NCBI GenBank assembly: GCA_004352715.1
Contig: SCFE01000071.1
Location: forward strand, 881,719-945,718
DNA: 64,000 bases
Reading direction: 5' to 3'
Origin: Hofstenia miamia
Lineage: Eukaryota > Xenacoelomorpha > Acoela
Part shown: positions 45,450 to 57,179 of the stretch, piece by piece
Layout: every line of letters starts with the position of its first letter
Position numbering within the stretch: the stretch's first letter is position 1
Made by a program: the position numbers and the translations under genes
The notes under the pieces: generated by a model
Told to the model about the DNA's origin: nothing
What the model saw: the letters and a program-made list of their open reading frames with translations, nothing else
The model's database searches: none

Positions 45450-48189
45450 AATTGAATAACGATTTAAAGTAGATGTCGTACTTTTCTCCTTAAAATTTCA
45501 CAGATACAAAAAATTCATCAATACTAAAAAGACTAAAGCTATATATTTGGAAATCAATACATATTCCTCTATTCCAAAAATAATCAAAACCATAAATCGG
45601 GGAATACTCCAGTCATAATTTGTATTTTATTAACAAATTTTGCATTTACACTAATTATTTGTTTTAATTAATTTAATTGTTCCACTTCATTATATATATT
45701 TAAAAAATTATTCAACTATAAAACAAAAACAACTCCATAATAGGATTATCTAAAAATGACAAAATTCAGTCCTATATTCAGCTTAAAACCGCAAACTAAT
45801 CATTTTTTCATTTAAAAAATTAAATACTACTTTTTGAGAATAAAATATATTTAACAATCAACTTTTGTATGTTATTTTCAAGAATATTTAATCAAAATTT
45901 TGAAATTTTAACAACTAATGCGCATGTATATTATCCAGTGCTAAAAATATTTCTCAAATTGTTAAAATCTAAAAATGTTAAAATTTGTATAATTAAGAAA
46001 TAGTTTTGAATGTTGCAACCTTCAATGACTAGGGCTTTGAAAATGTTGATTTCATACAGGTTTTGTTAATTAAATGTAGGGCACTTAGCTATTAAATCGA
46101 AATTTATAAAATTCTAGTTTACTGGAGTTCAATTTCTAAACAATTCTGAATGATTCTATGTTAGGTAATATATTTGACAGATGTAGATTCAAACTCTAAA
46201 TTTCCTGTCGCTTAATTAACAAATAATTAAGAAACTACAAAATGATGTTCAGCTGCATAAAGGACAGATGCATATAATCTATGTGTAAAATTGACGTAAG
46301 TATTAATGTCGTAATTGCATTGATGATCGATTTTAATGCATCGAAGAATAAATTACAGGAAATTCCAATATGTGCGCAGGCAATAGCTCTACGATCCCAT
46401 CTGGCGGTATGGGAATTCAAGATTACAATTAAGTCGAATTTAAAAAGCAGCCCAAATGACATATATTTCATTTATGACAAGTTGCTAGATACACATAATC
46501 ACTATCCCAGATTTCTGCATTACTGACTTATTTTATATAGTTCGCACAATAATTTTGAAGAGCGACAGGTTTTTTTAAATATGCGTTAAATTTTAAAATA
46601 ACATCGATTTTAGAGATGTCTCTTAATGTATACAACATTTAAACAAATATGAAATATATTCCATAAATAGAATAGCCCCTTCAATTAATATAGATAAATT
46701 GCATTATACATGAGAGCATGCTTCAAAAATTAAATGAAAATCAATATTGTGTATTTTACAATTAAAATTTAAAAGATTTTTTCTACCGCAATGAGTTGAT
46801 TCTACTCCTTTTGTTAAATGATAATTATTTATATGTTGTTGACGCAAATTCTTTGTTAGGGATGGGACAGCAATTAATACAAATGAAACTATCATCAAAT
46901 GTGATGGATATGAATGTACAACTATTATGAGATTCAGGGAATATTGTATATTTGTACAAAAAAATAGGTTGAAGAGACTTGCAATTTCCTAAGCTGATTA
47001 AAATAAGAAAACATTTTTAATTTCTTTATCCAAAATTACAAGCTGTCTGCTAGTGACTATTGGGATTGTCTGATTTCGGATTAGTTTGTCCAGGGGTGCT
47101 GTGGTGGCAGTCTTATTAATAAATAATACTCGTAGTATTATGATTCAATATTAACAAATGACATCAAATAAAATTTGGCCGTCTAACAGATTTGACCTTG
47201 GCATCGATGAGTTAGCCCTATAAAGATTTGCTCACATGAAAACCAAACTTACTTTACAAAATTGGAACCCCAATTGCTTCTTCCGCTTTATAGACTAAAT
47301 AACTTTGCAGTGGTGAGCAATCTGCTAAGAGGAGCTGAGAGAAAGTTAAAATTTTCAATATCGCGTAAATTTTTTAATGTTAACGCGTTAATATATATTA
47401 ATTTTCATGTAATGGTAAATTTAACAAAACCAATTATTGTGTAGATAAGATCTTACAAGCATGTTTGTATTTGTGAACCGTCGACAGTCAGATATTATTG
47501 TAAGAATCAGTTAATTGCAACGTTTATTATGTTGTTAAGTGGTCATAAATCATGTCGTTTAGATTGTAAATATATTATTTCCTATAAAATTTTACATTGT
47601 ATTTCAATTTAATCTAAACCAAAACGTTTATTTTATCTTATAAAAATTTTCATTTACAGCTGAACGCGTTACAAATTGAAAATATCGACAAAATTAAAAA
47701 TATCGAAATAAATCTGAATTTGCGAGCTTAGTAAATTATCAGGTACGTAAATATTATCAAATATTTTAATATTTTGTAAGTACAGAGCACTTGTAATGTA
47801 AATAAATAATATCTATCTACTTTTATGCAATAAATTGTTTCTACAGGCAATCTCAGGTAATTCCTGACAAAAATTATGTGTGAATAGTTTCAAATGTTAT
47901 AAAACTTTTATGTAAATTTGTTCTTCCAAAATTTGTTTCTAATTGGTTGATACTTTAATGGTTTAATATGTCATAGCTATAGTGGTGAGGAGACATTCGC
48001 ACCTCCTTCCAGGACTATAACTGCAAGTAATAAAAGTGATGTGAGCAAATTATAAGATGTCTCAAGTATTGAATATATATAAGTAATTTAAAAACATACA
48101 TGTACTTATAGTGAGCCTCTTTTTGCCTAAGGTATTATTATTCCCAATATATATATATATATACATATATTTATATATACATATATATA
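45450..48189. other. AT-rich DNA, no recognised gene
   Basis: A plus-strand frame of 82 codons at 46,281-46,526 has no motif I recognise and probably arose by chance. TA-rich sequence just before 48,190 is the insertion target of the mariner. Confidence 0.5.
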
Positions 48190-48200
48190 CAGGGTGTTCG
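48190..48200 (+). repeat. Mariner left terminal inverted repeat (core)
   Basis: CAGGGTGTTCG, the exact complement of 49,464-49,474. Confidence 0.9.
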
Positions 48201-48309
48201 GGATAAATTTGACATATTTATATTTGGTTATATTTTTCTGTAGTTTAGATATATCAACCCAAATTTCTCATCATTTAAAAGCTTGAACCCTTCTTCATTC
48301 ATATACAAG

Positions 48310-49371
48310 ATGTCAGAGAGGATGGATAACTGGAACCCGCCTGAATCATGGAAGAGAATAACTTGCATCATGATGATTCGTGCCGGTCAGCAAAATAAGG
48401 ATATCATGATTGCTGCCCAATCCTCCCTGAACACCGTAAAAACAATCAGGCATGAACTAGAGAATTGAAATGGAGATTACGAGTCTGTAGCAAAAAGAAA
48501 AATCCATAACAGGCGATCAGATTGCGTTCGCACACCTGAATTTCTCGAAAATCTGCAGGAAAAAGTGTTGAGAGACCCTGGCATTGGAATTCGGGCTTTG
48601 GCCTGTGAAATGAATGTTTCACCCTCTACCATGAAGCTTGCACTCAATGAAGACCTTCGCTACTACTCATACAAGCGACGCAAAGGTCAGCTGCTTACAG
48701 AAAAAGCCCGCGAAAATCGTTTGACAAAGGCGAAGAAACTTCTGAGTAAAGTGAAACATCCTGCTGAACCACAAACAATCTGGTTCTTTTCTGATGAATA
48801 AAATTTTTGCCAGGATCAAAAACACAACACACAGAATAACAGATGGCTTGCATACAATCCAAAGGAAATTCCTCGTGTAATGCAAACTAAATTTCCCCAA
48901 ACCGTGATGGTTTTCGGATGTGTGTCCTCTGAGGGTGATGTGATGCCTCCTCATTTTTTCAGAGAGGGCCTCCGATTGAATTCAGATGGCTACGTGGAAT
49001 TACTAAACACTGTAGTCAAGCCCTGGATAACAAGAATAGCCAATGGTCGGCCGTATGTATGGCAGCAGGATTCAGCCCCTTGCCACACCTCTGAGAAAAG
49101 TCAAAAATGGTTATCTGAAAATTTTTATGACTTTACCAGCCCAAATGTTTGGCCTCCAAACTCCCCAGATCTCAACCCCATGGATTATTTTGTATGGGGC
49201 GCAGTTGAGAAAGATACTAATCGCTATGCTAGTAATACAAAAGCCCAGTTAATGGAGAAAATTAAGGTAGTTTTTGAGGCTCTTCAAAGGGAGACTGTAG
49301 CATCAGCTTGTTCCAGGTTCCGAAGCAGGATTGAGGCTGTGATCGATGCTGATGGCGGTTATTTTGAATGA
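48310..49371 (+). pseudogene. Mariner transposase, DD37D type, with two in-frame stops
   Basis: A single frame of 354 codons runs from ATG at 48,310 to TGA at 49,369-49,371, normal for mariner (about 345-350 residues). It is interrupted only by TGA at 48,466-48,468 and TAA at 48,799-48,801. The N-terminal part has a helix-turn-helix (AGQQNKDIMIAAQSSLNTVK) and a second helical DNA-binding region (IGIRALACEMNVSPSTMK). The catalytic triad is Asp162 (WFFSDE), Asp254 (WQQDSAPCH) and Asp292 (SPDLNPMDYFVWG). There are 91 residues between the first two and 37 between the last two, which defines DD37D (maT/mori-like) rather than classic DD34D mariners. The second stop falls two codons after Asp162. 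The enzyme would cut and paste the element at TA sites; this copy cannot make it. Young-looking otherwise: no frameshift. Confidence 0.9.
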
Positions 49372-49463
49372 AAATTGTTAATAGTAGTGTAATTTCTGTG
49401 TCTGTTAATTTTTTTTCAATTCATTAAATTTTGTAGTTACATAGTACTTTTATTTTTTCCTTA

Positions 49464-49471
49464 CGAACACC

Positions 49472-49474
<3 letters not shown>
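49464..49474 (-). repeat. Mariner right terminal inverted repeat (core)
   Basis: CGAACACCCTG on the plus strand, followed by TA and a long (TA)n array to about 49,513. Confidence 0.9.
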
Positions 49475-49518
<44 letters not shown>

Positions 49519-50715
49519 GGAAATATAATGCATTCGGAGTATTTTTTTTTGATAATTTATGCATATTCAAAAAAATTTATGATTTTTTCTGACAAGTTTA
49601 CTTTCAAATACTTCGTCTAAAGATGATCTTATTATAACTCTATATTTTGTAATATTAGAGAAATATGCTTGTGCCCGCCTGAAGTTGAGCATAATTGTCT
49701 ATCGGTAGTCACTCTCTACATGGAAAAAATGAAATTTAGTGCAAAAGGTTAGAACTATTTTTGATGTCTAATACTCATCTGCGCAACAAACATATTTTTA
49801 CACTTTGAAATGCCTGATGTCAACAGTATATCGGCAGCTGATTATTTTATTCATTTTACTGTTACGCTTCAATGGAAGCCAAAGATTATCAGGTGATAAC
49901 GTTATCTATCATTCGAAATCATAAATGCAACAAAATATTTACCGACCAAAAAAATACGAACTATTTACAAATTAAAAAGAATAAATAAGCAAATAAATAT
50001 ATATATATATATATATATAATTTGTTGGTGTAAGCAGTGACAATCATAATTCACAAATTCGATATCTGCTTTCAAAGTGAAAAAGCATATATTACTTCAT
50101 TTATTTTCGATTTTTTTAAATTTGCAGCCTTTGTGCCTGCAACAATAACTCGTATCATTAAAAGTAACAGAAATTCTCTAACGGAAGTAATTCTTAGCCG
50201 ACGGTAGCATCCTCAGTTTCCTGAAGCTAATTTTGCTTTCCAAATGTAAATAAGTATTTTTTCATTTCATTTGAAATGCTGAATCAACAGATGTCTTCAA
50301 AAGATAGAACCGTTATGGTGGTAATATTACCTTAAATTCTCACATTTTAGAATCACCATTTAGGATTCCTGCATCATTAAGCTAGTGGATTGCGATTCCT
50401 TTTCTTTGTAAAATTGAGTTTTAGTTTCACTGCATGACAAATTCTGTCTATTTTTTATTGGGGAAGGATAAGATTATTTATTCAAACATGCTTAATCTTT
50501 TTACTCGAACAGAATTAAATTTAAAGCACCTTCTGAAAAATTGTGTTACTTCTTTGTCTGAAGTGATTTATGTAGGCATCGAAATCTGTCAAATACGCAC
50601 AAAGATTTAAGTGTTTAAAGACACAACGTTTGTAAATCTAACACACAAAATAAACGCTATCGTATTAATATATAGATAGGTGGGTGACTGCATTAATTCA
50701 CAAAGGCTTTTCAAA

Positions 50716-50753
<38 letters not shown>

Positions 50754-51387
50754 TTTTAAAATATTCACTCATTTGTGACAATTTTGAATCTGAAATTGCG
50801 ACATTTCGTCTATTTGCACAGGGACATCTTTTGAGCTTATTTCCTCACTTAGAATACCCCATTATCTCTCCTTTGTTGATAAGTTTTGTGATGACGTGGC
50901 AGGTTATTGGTCAATTCTATTAATGGTTGCTTTTTATGCAAGGCTAATTCAATTATTTAAAATGGTGTCAATTCATTTATTTCTTCCAAATTTATACACG
51001 TTTTTTTATTAGGTAAAACAAGGGAAAATGAAATTTAAAAACGTTGAAACCTTATTCAACTCATATCCTGAAACTCCCATCGTTACATGTATATCGTGAT
51101 ATCAAAAAAATAACATGCAATAATTCTTGCTTTGAACAAATAGAAAATTATTTGTGAAAAGGTTTACAAGATTTGACCTCTACCTTTGTCATGAGCATTT
51201 TATTTCAATTAGTTTTCTAAATAGAATTGACAACAGTTTTTTGACTAGTGCTAGTGCTACAAGGTTGAATCAACATCCAGAAAATTGATAAGAAAGATGT
51301 ATGATTGTTGATATTACCAAGGAGTGTTAAGTTGTGATAAACTTTTCAAGTACAAATGTATAAATCTTGTACAATTAATATTTTTAG
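49475..51387. other. Putative intron sequence with (TA)n arrays
   Basis: (TA)n at about 49,475-49,513, 49,998-50,018 and 50,719-50,750. No exon was recognised before the EGF exon. Confidence 0.5.
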
Positions 51388-51507
51388 GCACATCCATACT
51401 ATGCAATCCGAATCCTTGCCAAAACAATGGTCACTGTTATATTTCTGAAAGACAGGAAAAGTGTGACTGCAACAACACCACCTTCACAGGAGATCGATGC
51501 TCTAGCA
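51388..51507 (+). CDS. Exon encoding an EGF-like module
   Basis: 120 bases between a splice acceptor (TTAATATTTTTAG) and a strong donor (GTGAGT at 51,508). The exon begins with two bases of a split codon, has 39 whole codons, and ends with one base: a symmetric 1-1 exon, as is usual for EGF modules that spread by exon shuffling. It encodes six cysteines, C-x4-C-x5-C-x8-C-x-C-x9-C, in CNPNPCQNNGHC then KCDCNNTTFTGDRC. NGHC and TGDRC are typical EGF positions. NNTT offers an N-glycosylation site. The domain would be extracellular and usually mediates binding or structure. The frame joins at phase 1 to the signal-peptide exon at 22,165-22,252. Next exons are not identified. The exon itself is convincing; gene identity is unknown. 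Confidence 0.8.
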
Positions 51508-54500
51508 GTGAGTTTTACAAATATCTATATTAACATAATACTTATCCACAATTATTGAGTAGTAAACTTAAAATTGATAAATTAACTGAATTTATTCATT
51601 ACATGACAATACGGAGTAAATCTTATGTATTGATAAGGTTGACTGATCTATAGGAAAATCAAATCTAGACTGGAGTTTTGAATTCCATTCGCAAAATGTC
51701 ACAATAATTTAATGGATTAATACTAAATTATTTCATTAGTATGTTTACTAAATGTAGTTTGTACAATTTTCGATCAAGCGTACGAATAAGTTTTGCGATG
51801 GATAATGATCTGGATTGATATCAATGCAATTGGTATGATATTCATGTTTATATCCAACTGTATTCAATGGGTATGATTTGATTTAAAAAATTGCTAAGTT
51901 TATCAAACAATATTCCCATAATATTTCATTAATTTACATGTAAAGTGAAGAGAGGATTATTTCAACGACTTAAAAATATCATTGTTCCATGTTTTGTTGA
52001 CTAATATTTGAATTTTCGTTTGTATAAAAGTTATTTTTTTCTTATATATTGATTTTTATAAAAGTATTAGTGATATTCACAAGCCGATGTTTGTTTAATT
52101 TATATAGAATGCATGGGAAGTTTTATGAGCAATAAGTTTGTTTATTAACAATTTGTAAATGTTACTGAAATAGTAAACCAAACCATTTTCATATACAGCA
52201 TTGGCATTGTCTTGCAGGAAATCTTTGTATCCCGCATATAGCACTAATTTTATATGTAATATGCAGAAAAGTTTGTTTACTCAAATTTATTTAAAATTTT
52301 TTGTGTAAGCCTTTTTTTACAATGCTTAGACATTAAGACATAGTCTTGCTAAAAAACTACTTTCTTAATGCAGCAACCGCCCATTAAAAATTGATTTCTT
52401 ACTTTTACCCACCGTGCCCAAAATTTTTACCCATACTCGGCCATAATCGAGAATGAAATGTTCCTGTCTGCTATGCAATAAATTTAAAAAACTGAGAACG
52501 GTGACGGCCTTCCATACTACAGACATGGGCTGAGCATATTGCGTCTGAACGTGGTATGAATATTTGTTGTTGTTTTTCGAGGTTCTTTATTCTTAAAACC
52601 ATATCTTTGAAGTTTATATTGGCCATATAAAAATTTTTTATTTATCTATGTATATGTATTTCGTGTAACACTGAACTTCATGTAGATGTATAGCAGAAAT
52701 TACAACATAGTACATAAAATATGACACTAAGCCACATAAATTTCATTCTCTTTATCAACTTTAAAGAGTTCCATCTCACTGTCATGTTGTGATATTATGT
52801 TGATAAAAATATAGTACTTATACAAGTCATGTACATTATATTGTAACGTTAGAAAGTAATTTGTTGCCTTCAGAAGATGTTATTTATAGTTTCCATGGAA
52901 TTAATGTAATTTACATAATTTCAAGATCATACAAGCAGTACAATATTATGTCAAATTGATGTATCTTCACGCTCTATATATATATATATATATATATATA
53001 AAGAGAGAGAGAGAGAAATGTAGTTCGTGAAAATTTGTTAGGAGCATGTGAACTCATTCCTCATTAGTTAATTGGTGACCCCATTACTTAAATTGGAATT
53101 GTAGTAATGGGTTAACTTGCTTACTGATTGATTAATGGAATTGATTACAATACTCCTAAATTTTGACTTAACTGCGCCGTAATCGTGAGGGAAAGATGCC
53201 GACTTGCTGTAACAAAACGAATGCAGCAAAATAATTTTGTCTATGAAAGATCTGAATCTAATCTTTACAATTTTCCAAGAAATTTGGAATAATCTACAAC
53301 CAGATCAAGCATTGCGAAAAGTTTTCTAAATGCATATTTTAATTTGTAATCTACAAACGAAACTTCTTTTAAATGGCTGTCAAATTTTTCCGCAAATGAT
53401 TATGGAAAACATTGCGCAGATTAAAAGATTTACCTTTACACGCAAGTGTGAGTATAATTATTAGTACCTCATTTCGCGTTCCAATTAAAATTTATTGCAA
53501 TAGATGTGATATAGTTTCAAGTTTTAATTAACACCAATTCCACTTTGCTCGTCACATTTCCGTTCTATTTTCACTATAGCATTTAAGTGTAAATTATTGG
53601 TGCAATTCTTGGGAATGTTTGTTTATGAATTCAAATATTTTTAATACATCATTATGAACGGATAATCTCCATGGGTGCAAATTTCGCTTAACACTTCTAT
53701 GTTAGTGAAGCAGGACTTAAGCACATTTTGCAATTCACTTAAGTTAAAATTTTGTGTTAATTATGCATAAAAGTTGGACTTGTAATTGTAATACTCGCAG
53801 AGACATTTTATATTGTAAGCATTCTATTTTGGGTATTTTGGCAACCAAAACATTTTATTGGTTTTTGGATCAACAATAGCCTATTTATTTCACACAATAC
53901 ATAACCTATGCCTAAAATTGCCTATGTCTATTCGAAGGCTCAATATTATATATACCGAATCTTATTGTAGATTGAATTGGTAAAGATTACATTTAAATTT
54001 TACTAAAATACAGTTTTGATTTATTCATATTTTTCCATTGAAAGTGTATTTTCATAATTTTATCTGTAGAAATGTGGAATAAGTCAGCAGTTTTGAATTG
54101 CTATTAAGTCTACTGTAAACTTAGTATTAGACATCATTTCTGACGTTAAGGAGGATAATGGAGGCATTGATGCACTTCAAGTGTCTTTCAATCTTTTTAG
54201 GACTCCTTTGAAAAGTATTGTGATTTAGCAAAAATAGATTTTAAAAAATTTCTTTGAAAAAGCAAGTTAGCTAAGCATGTAATTTATATTAAAGTCAGAC
54301 TGATTCAACTAAGCTTAATTTTGTTTAGATAGTAAAATATAATAAAAAAATTTTTACTCTAAATTTCGACTAATTCTTTTATGGTATTTTAATTGTGCTT
54401 AGGTATTATATTTTCTTTCAATAATTTCATGCCAAGCATTAGCAGAAGTGCTTAACATTTTGCAAACCAATCACCAGTCTAAGGTGGATGCCCATAATTT

Positions 54501-56884
54501 CTTTAAATTTACAAAACCGTTTTATCCACATTTTCAAATAATCCTGTGATATGGGTCCAACTTTGTCATCAAATTTATCCCCTGTGCTTGAAAACCTATG
54601 AAAAAAATCATTTTTTTCAATGAAAACTTTTTGCAAAAAATTTCAAATTCTTCACATATGCAACTTTCAAATAAAAATGCAGTTCAAAGCACATGGCTGT
54701 AGGCACTAGCCTCAACAATTTTTTCTATAAATGGATCTCACAGACTCCGTTCAGGCTCACTTTGTATAGTGCAAAATCAGAATACATCTCATCATGGGTG
54801 CGTAGATATTTATTTCTGGGCAATGGGTTTGCAGACGCGCAGGAATTAAAGAAGACAATGAAAAAGCAGACAACGCTCTATCCAGTGGTAATTTACATTT
54901 TACATATTTTATAATTTTGCGAGTTATGATATGAGCGTCTAAAATTTATTTAGATACCATTACAAATTTTTTAAAATGCCTGGGTTACATAGGATTAATA
55001 TATGGTGAGGCAATTGATTTTTAAGAAATGCTTGTTGTAGAAAACGCCATTCTTTACATTTGATTTTTGCGTTCATAATACTGCTCTTTGACGTACGAAA
55101 AATTATCTTCGATAAATTCAGTTCCCTAAAAGGACACCAAGGGTAAATAGTATTTAAAAGCAACTGATGACTTGAATATCAAATTGAAATCGTGAACATT
55201 GCAGGCAATCATCCTTCCACCGTAATTGCATAGATTAATTTTCAATAATATATATTTCACAATTGGAAAGACATAAACCCATTGAGTTACTCAGCTTATA
55301 GGAATATCTTCATTTATCAGTTATATATCATTGTTTTGTTACGTGTTGCCATCGATTAGTACACTAATTTTTTAACCTAAAATCAACTATTTGGCTGTGC
55401 AGTTTTATGGCTGTTAATACTGTTCTGATAATATGTCTAAATCATATGTTATGAAATTTGTCCAAAAAACAATTATTTAAGCGCAATTCGTTTTAAAAAC
55501 ATTTATGTAATTTTGAAATGTTGAAAATTTTAGGCAACACTTGACACAAAGCCCTGACTTGGCATTAGTCATCCTCACAAACACATCAAAGAAAAACATA
55601 AGCAGCTTGTAATGCAGAACTATGCAAATCATAAATTATTAATTATCTTAATGAGTTTTTTCTCGCATTAATGATTTACTAGAAAGTTTACATTTTTTGA
55701 TAATGAAAAGCATTGTTTTCCATAAAAGCAAACTGCATTCTTCTTGAGATAATCGACTTATTTGACATGGCAAGTTTATCAAACTGTGAATTCACACAAG
55801 GAAGCTTTTTAAATGGACTTTCTATTATTTGATCGCGAAATTAAATTTCATAGATAATGTATTTCGGGATGCAGAAGATACACAATTTATAAGTAATCAT
55901 ATAATTTGTTAACCAATTTAATCAACAGAGATAATAGGATTTTTTTGATAGGATGAATATAGACAAACAAGTCGCACACTAGTTTTGTGTGTTTGAGGCA
56001 CGTTCAGGGGCTTACACAGGGTTTTCTGAAGGCGTAATTTCGGTTGTGATTGAGAAATTTTCTAAATATTGAAAAAATAGACCCCAAAATGTATTTTCCC
56101 AATTTAGTTTTTAAAATGCATTATTTTTTTCACCAATCCTTATATACCCGTTGCGTACACAACTGTTAACGTACAACAAACGTTTTAATTGCCTCGAAGG
56201 TAGTAATGTTTTTGTTTGAGTTTGTTTGGTAGCGCAAATGTTATGAACATCGACGTCTTAAGAAATCTTATTCTTAAAAGAAATCTGCAATCTGAAGAAG
56301 CATACTTACTATTATTATCAATTGCCACCAACTACTTCGACTAACTTATTCATGGCGTTAGTTGAAATTCTATTTTGATAACATGGGTTAGCACTACGTA
56401 AATGTAAGAATATATATTATAACTAACTCCTTCAGTTATGTCTTCTAAAAAAGTCTTGATAATAGTTTCAAATACATTTATTCCTATTGACTGTGTCAGT
56501 GCTTCTCGATTTTTAAAGTCTTCGCTTATGGATATAGAGCTGATGCTTAAAATAACGGTTTTAGGAGAACAAAGAAACTACATATACCGAATATACATGT
56601 ATAATTGCTCCTTAATTAATGAATTTGAAACTTTATTAAACTTTGCATTAAACAAAGTGATTCAATATTTATATATATTGTGGTGGCAGGTACCTAGGTA
56701 TCATTATCGGCCAGTCGCTGTTTTCGTATTTGCTATGTCTACTGGTGTAACCAGATATTTGTAAATATTGTAGTGAAAATCATTGTATATAAACCATTGA
56801 AACAATTGTAAATAGAGAATTAGTTAGCGTTCGTTCTAACGTTCGTGCACCTCCGTGCACTCTACTGATGTCACAATATATATA
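51508..56884. other. Putative intron or intergenic DNA, no recognised exon
   Basis: (TA)n then (GA)n at about 52,973-53,017. The frame at 54,693-54,914 and others lack recognisable domains. No exon with a phase-1 start and cysteine pattern was seen. Confidence 0.5.
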
Positions 56885-57117
56885 NNNNNNNNNNNNNNNN
56901 NNNNNNNNNNNNNNNNNNNNNNNNNNNNNNNNNNNNNNNNNNNNNNNNNNNNNNNNNNNNNNNNNNNNNNNNNNNNNNNNNNNNNNNNNNNNNNNNNNNN
57001 NNNNNNNNNNNNNNNNNNNNNNNNNNNNNNNNNNNNNNNNNNNNNNNNNNNNNNNNNNNNNNNNNNNNNNNNNNNNNNNNNNNNNNNNNNNNNNNNNNNN
57101 NNNNNNNNNNNNNNNNN
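56885..57117. other. Assembly gap of 233 N
   Basis: Bounded by TA-rich sequence on the left and by one arm of a palindrome on the right. Confidence 0.95.
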
Positions 57118-57179
57118 ATTTCATTTAATATTTCTAATATATATATATATATATATATATTAGAAATATTAAATGAAAT
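57118..57179. repeat. Perfect 62-bp palindrome with (TA)n core, abutting the gap
   Basis: ATTTCATTTAATATTTCTA, a TA array, then TAGAAATATTAAATGAAAT. The left arm starts at the first base after the N run, so the true inverted repeat may be longer. Confidence 0.9.

Larger units (their letters stand above)
48190..49474 (+). mobile_element. Complete mariner (DD37D) element, 1,285 bp, in a (TA)n tract
   Basis: The left terminus is CAGGGTGTTCGGGATAAATT and the right, read on the other strand, CAGGGTGTTCGTAAGG; the first 11 bases are identical. TA lies outside each end (48,188-48,189 and 49,475-49,476) within longer TA arrays, so it has inserted at a TA in a microsatellite. The length is typical of mariner. 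One transposase frame fills the interior. Confidence 0.9.

Noticed and set aside
46281-46526. 82-codon plus-strand frame
   Set aside because: Length is within chance expectation for 64 kb in six frames; no motif, no splice context.
54693-54914. Plus-strand frame of about 73 codons downstream of the EGF exon
   Set aside because: No cysteine pattern, membrane segment or matching splice phase to make it the next exon of the EGF gene.
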